From Amblyomma americanum (taxonomy: Eukaryota > Arthropoda > Arachnida > Ixodida > Ixodidae), in assembly GCF_052857255.1 (NCBI RefSeq), contig NW_027526486.1:2604001-2668000 (forward strand): 64,000 nt of DNA. Direction: 5' to 3'. The notes below the pieces were generated by a model, which did not search any database, was not told the origin of the DNA, and saw only the letters and a list, made by a program, of their open reading frames with translations. This document shows, one piece after another, positions 63,512-64,000 of the stretch. Both the position numbers and the translations under genes were made by a program. Each line of letters opens with the position of its first letter. Position 1 is the stretch's first letter.

Positions 63512-64000
63512 GTGCTTCCATGTCTGACTTCTGTCCTGTTTTTAGCGCTGTTCCTACACCATGCAATACCAACTAGCCCGTCAACTCGCTCTCGTATACT
63601 CGATCTAAAACAATGTAACCCGTTGTTTTAAGCCGGAATACAAGTTTTCGCGCAGTTCTGAGAGAAAAAGTTTACACCTTTCTCTCGTCTACTCTTCGAC
63701 GACTTGTAAAATCGATGCTCGTGAATCTTGCTAGTTTTAATCTAAAACGATGTATCCCGTTGTTTTGAACCGGAATACACGTTTTCACGCCGTTCTGAGA
63801 GAAAAAGTTTACACCTTTCTTTCGTTTACTATTCGACGACTTGTAAAATCGATGCTCGTGAATCTTGCTAGTTTAAATCTAAAACGATGTATCCCGTTGT
63901 TTTGAACCGGAATACAAGTTTTCACGCCGTTCTGAGAAAAAGTTTACACCTTTCTTTCGTTTACTATTCGACGACTTGTAAAATCGATGCTCGTGAATCT
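62620..64000 (+). repeat. block matching 31775-33155 (offset 30845)
   Basis: From the TTTTTTTGAGCCGGAATACAA monomer onward, the order matches superunit A at a constant offset of 30845, including insertion copy 23. The array runs off the window edge. Differences include AAAAAGTTTGCACC here against AAAAATTTTGCACC in A. Confidence 0.7.
63512..63606 (+). repeat. 88-bp inserted element, copy 23
   Basis: Same site and bracket, 8440 bp after copy 22. Allele CCTACACC; flank CAATGTAACCC. The context resembles copy 12. Confidence 0.85.

Larger units (their letters stand above)
1..64000 (+). repeat. 137-bp satellite array, head-to-tail, fills the window
   Basis: The landmark GGAATACAAG recurs every 137 bp (for example at 1, 138, 8770 and 8907), apart from small indels and the insertions listed below. 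Every stretch I read is a recognisable monomer in the same orientation; I found no inverted block of monomers. Monomers differ at a limited set of diagnostic positions, and the same combinations recur at multi-kilobase spacing, which defines higher-order repeats. About 450 monomers fit after subtracting the 23 insertions of 95 bp. No unique DNA, gene or RNA gene was seen. Arrays of this structure are known from centromeric, pericentromeric and subtelomeric heterochromatin; which one applies here cannot be told from the sequence, and I do not recognise the monomer family. Confidence 0.98.

Noticed and set aside
1..64000. CRISPR array
   Set aside because: Regular direct repeats are present, but units are 137 bp and contiguous with no unique spacers, and no cas-like gene is present.
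1..64000. Telomeric repeats or rDNA at the array edges
   Set aside because: No TTAGGG-, TTTAGGG- or TTAGG-type runs and no rRNA-like sequence were seen; satellite continues to both window ends.

Overview
The whole 64-kb window is one uninterrupted tandem satellite array. The basic unit is a monomer of about 137 bp, all copies head-to-tail on the same strand, roughly 450 copies by division. I see no protein-coding gene, tRNA, rRNA, CRISPR array, complete transposon or unique flanking DNA. The many short open frames are translations of the repeat itself. Megabase-type satellite arrays with nested higher-order repeats (HORs) are typical of eukaryotic centromeric, pericentromeric or subtelomeric heterochromatin. 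I do not recognise this monomer and cannot name the species. The hand-derived consensus is about 42% GC and rich in CpG (11 per 137 bp, observed/expected about 1.9), yet many subtype-defining differences are CpG to TpG/CpA transitions.

Three tiers of organisation are visible. Tier 1 is the 137-bp monomer, carrying an 8-bp perfect dyad (GAGAGAAA, 11-nt spacer, TTTCTCTC) and often a second small dyad (TCGTC/GACGA). Tier 2 is blocks of about 4 to 24 diverged monomers repeated as HOR units (643, 1052, 1049, 1876, about 2.0-2.9 kb). Tier 3 is a superunit of about 9.5-10.1 kb, present twice in full and once in part (29598-39131, 39132-49213, 49214-~54345).

The most distinctive element is an 88-bp sequence unrelated to most of the monomer. 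It sits 109 bp into a host monomer and is bracketed by the 7-bp direct repeat TCGATCT, making a 232-bp composite. It occurs 23 times, always at the same site and orientation, so it was inserted once and then spread with the array. Its allele state (CCTATACC or CCTACACC) and its downstream flank form a barcode that reads identically across the superunits.

Layout: 1-3.1 kb, short insertion-bearing HORs; 3.1-13.9 kb, insertion-free monomers including a private 43-bp insertion at 4382-4424; 13.9-28.6 kb, insertion-bearing HORs of 2.7-3.0 kb ending in a tandem pair of 1876-bp units; 29.05-29.73 kb, five unusually diverged monomers; 29.6-54.3 kb, the superunits; 54.3-63.5 kb, mostly insertion-free HORs with one recombinant insertion copy at 55072; 62.6-64 kb, a return to the 31.8-33.2 kb type. 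The sequence reads as a record of unequal crossing-over, conversion and template switching. Coordinates of large blocks come from reading by eye and marker offsets; boundaries are approximate unless stated.
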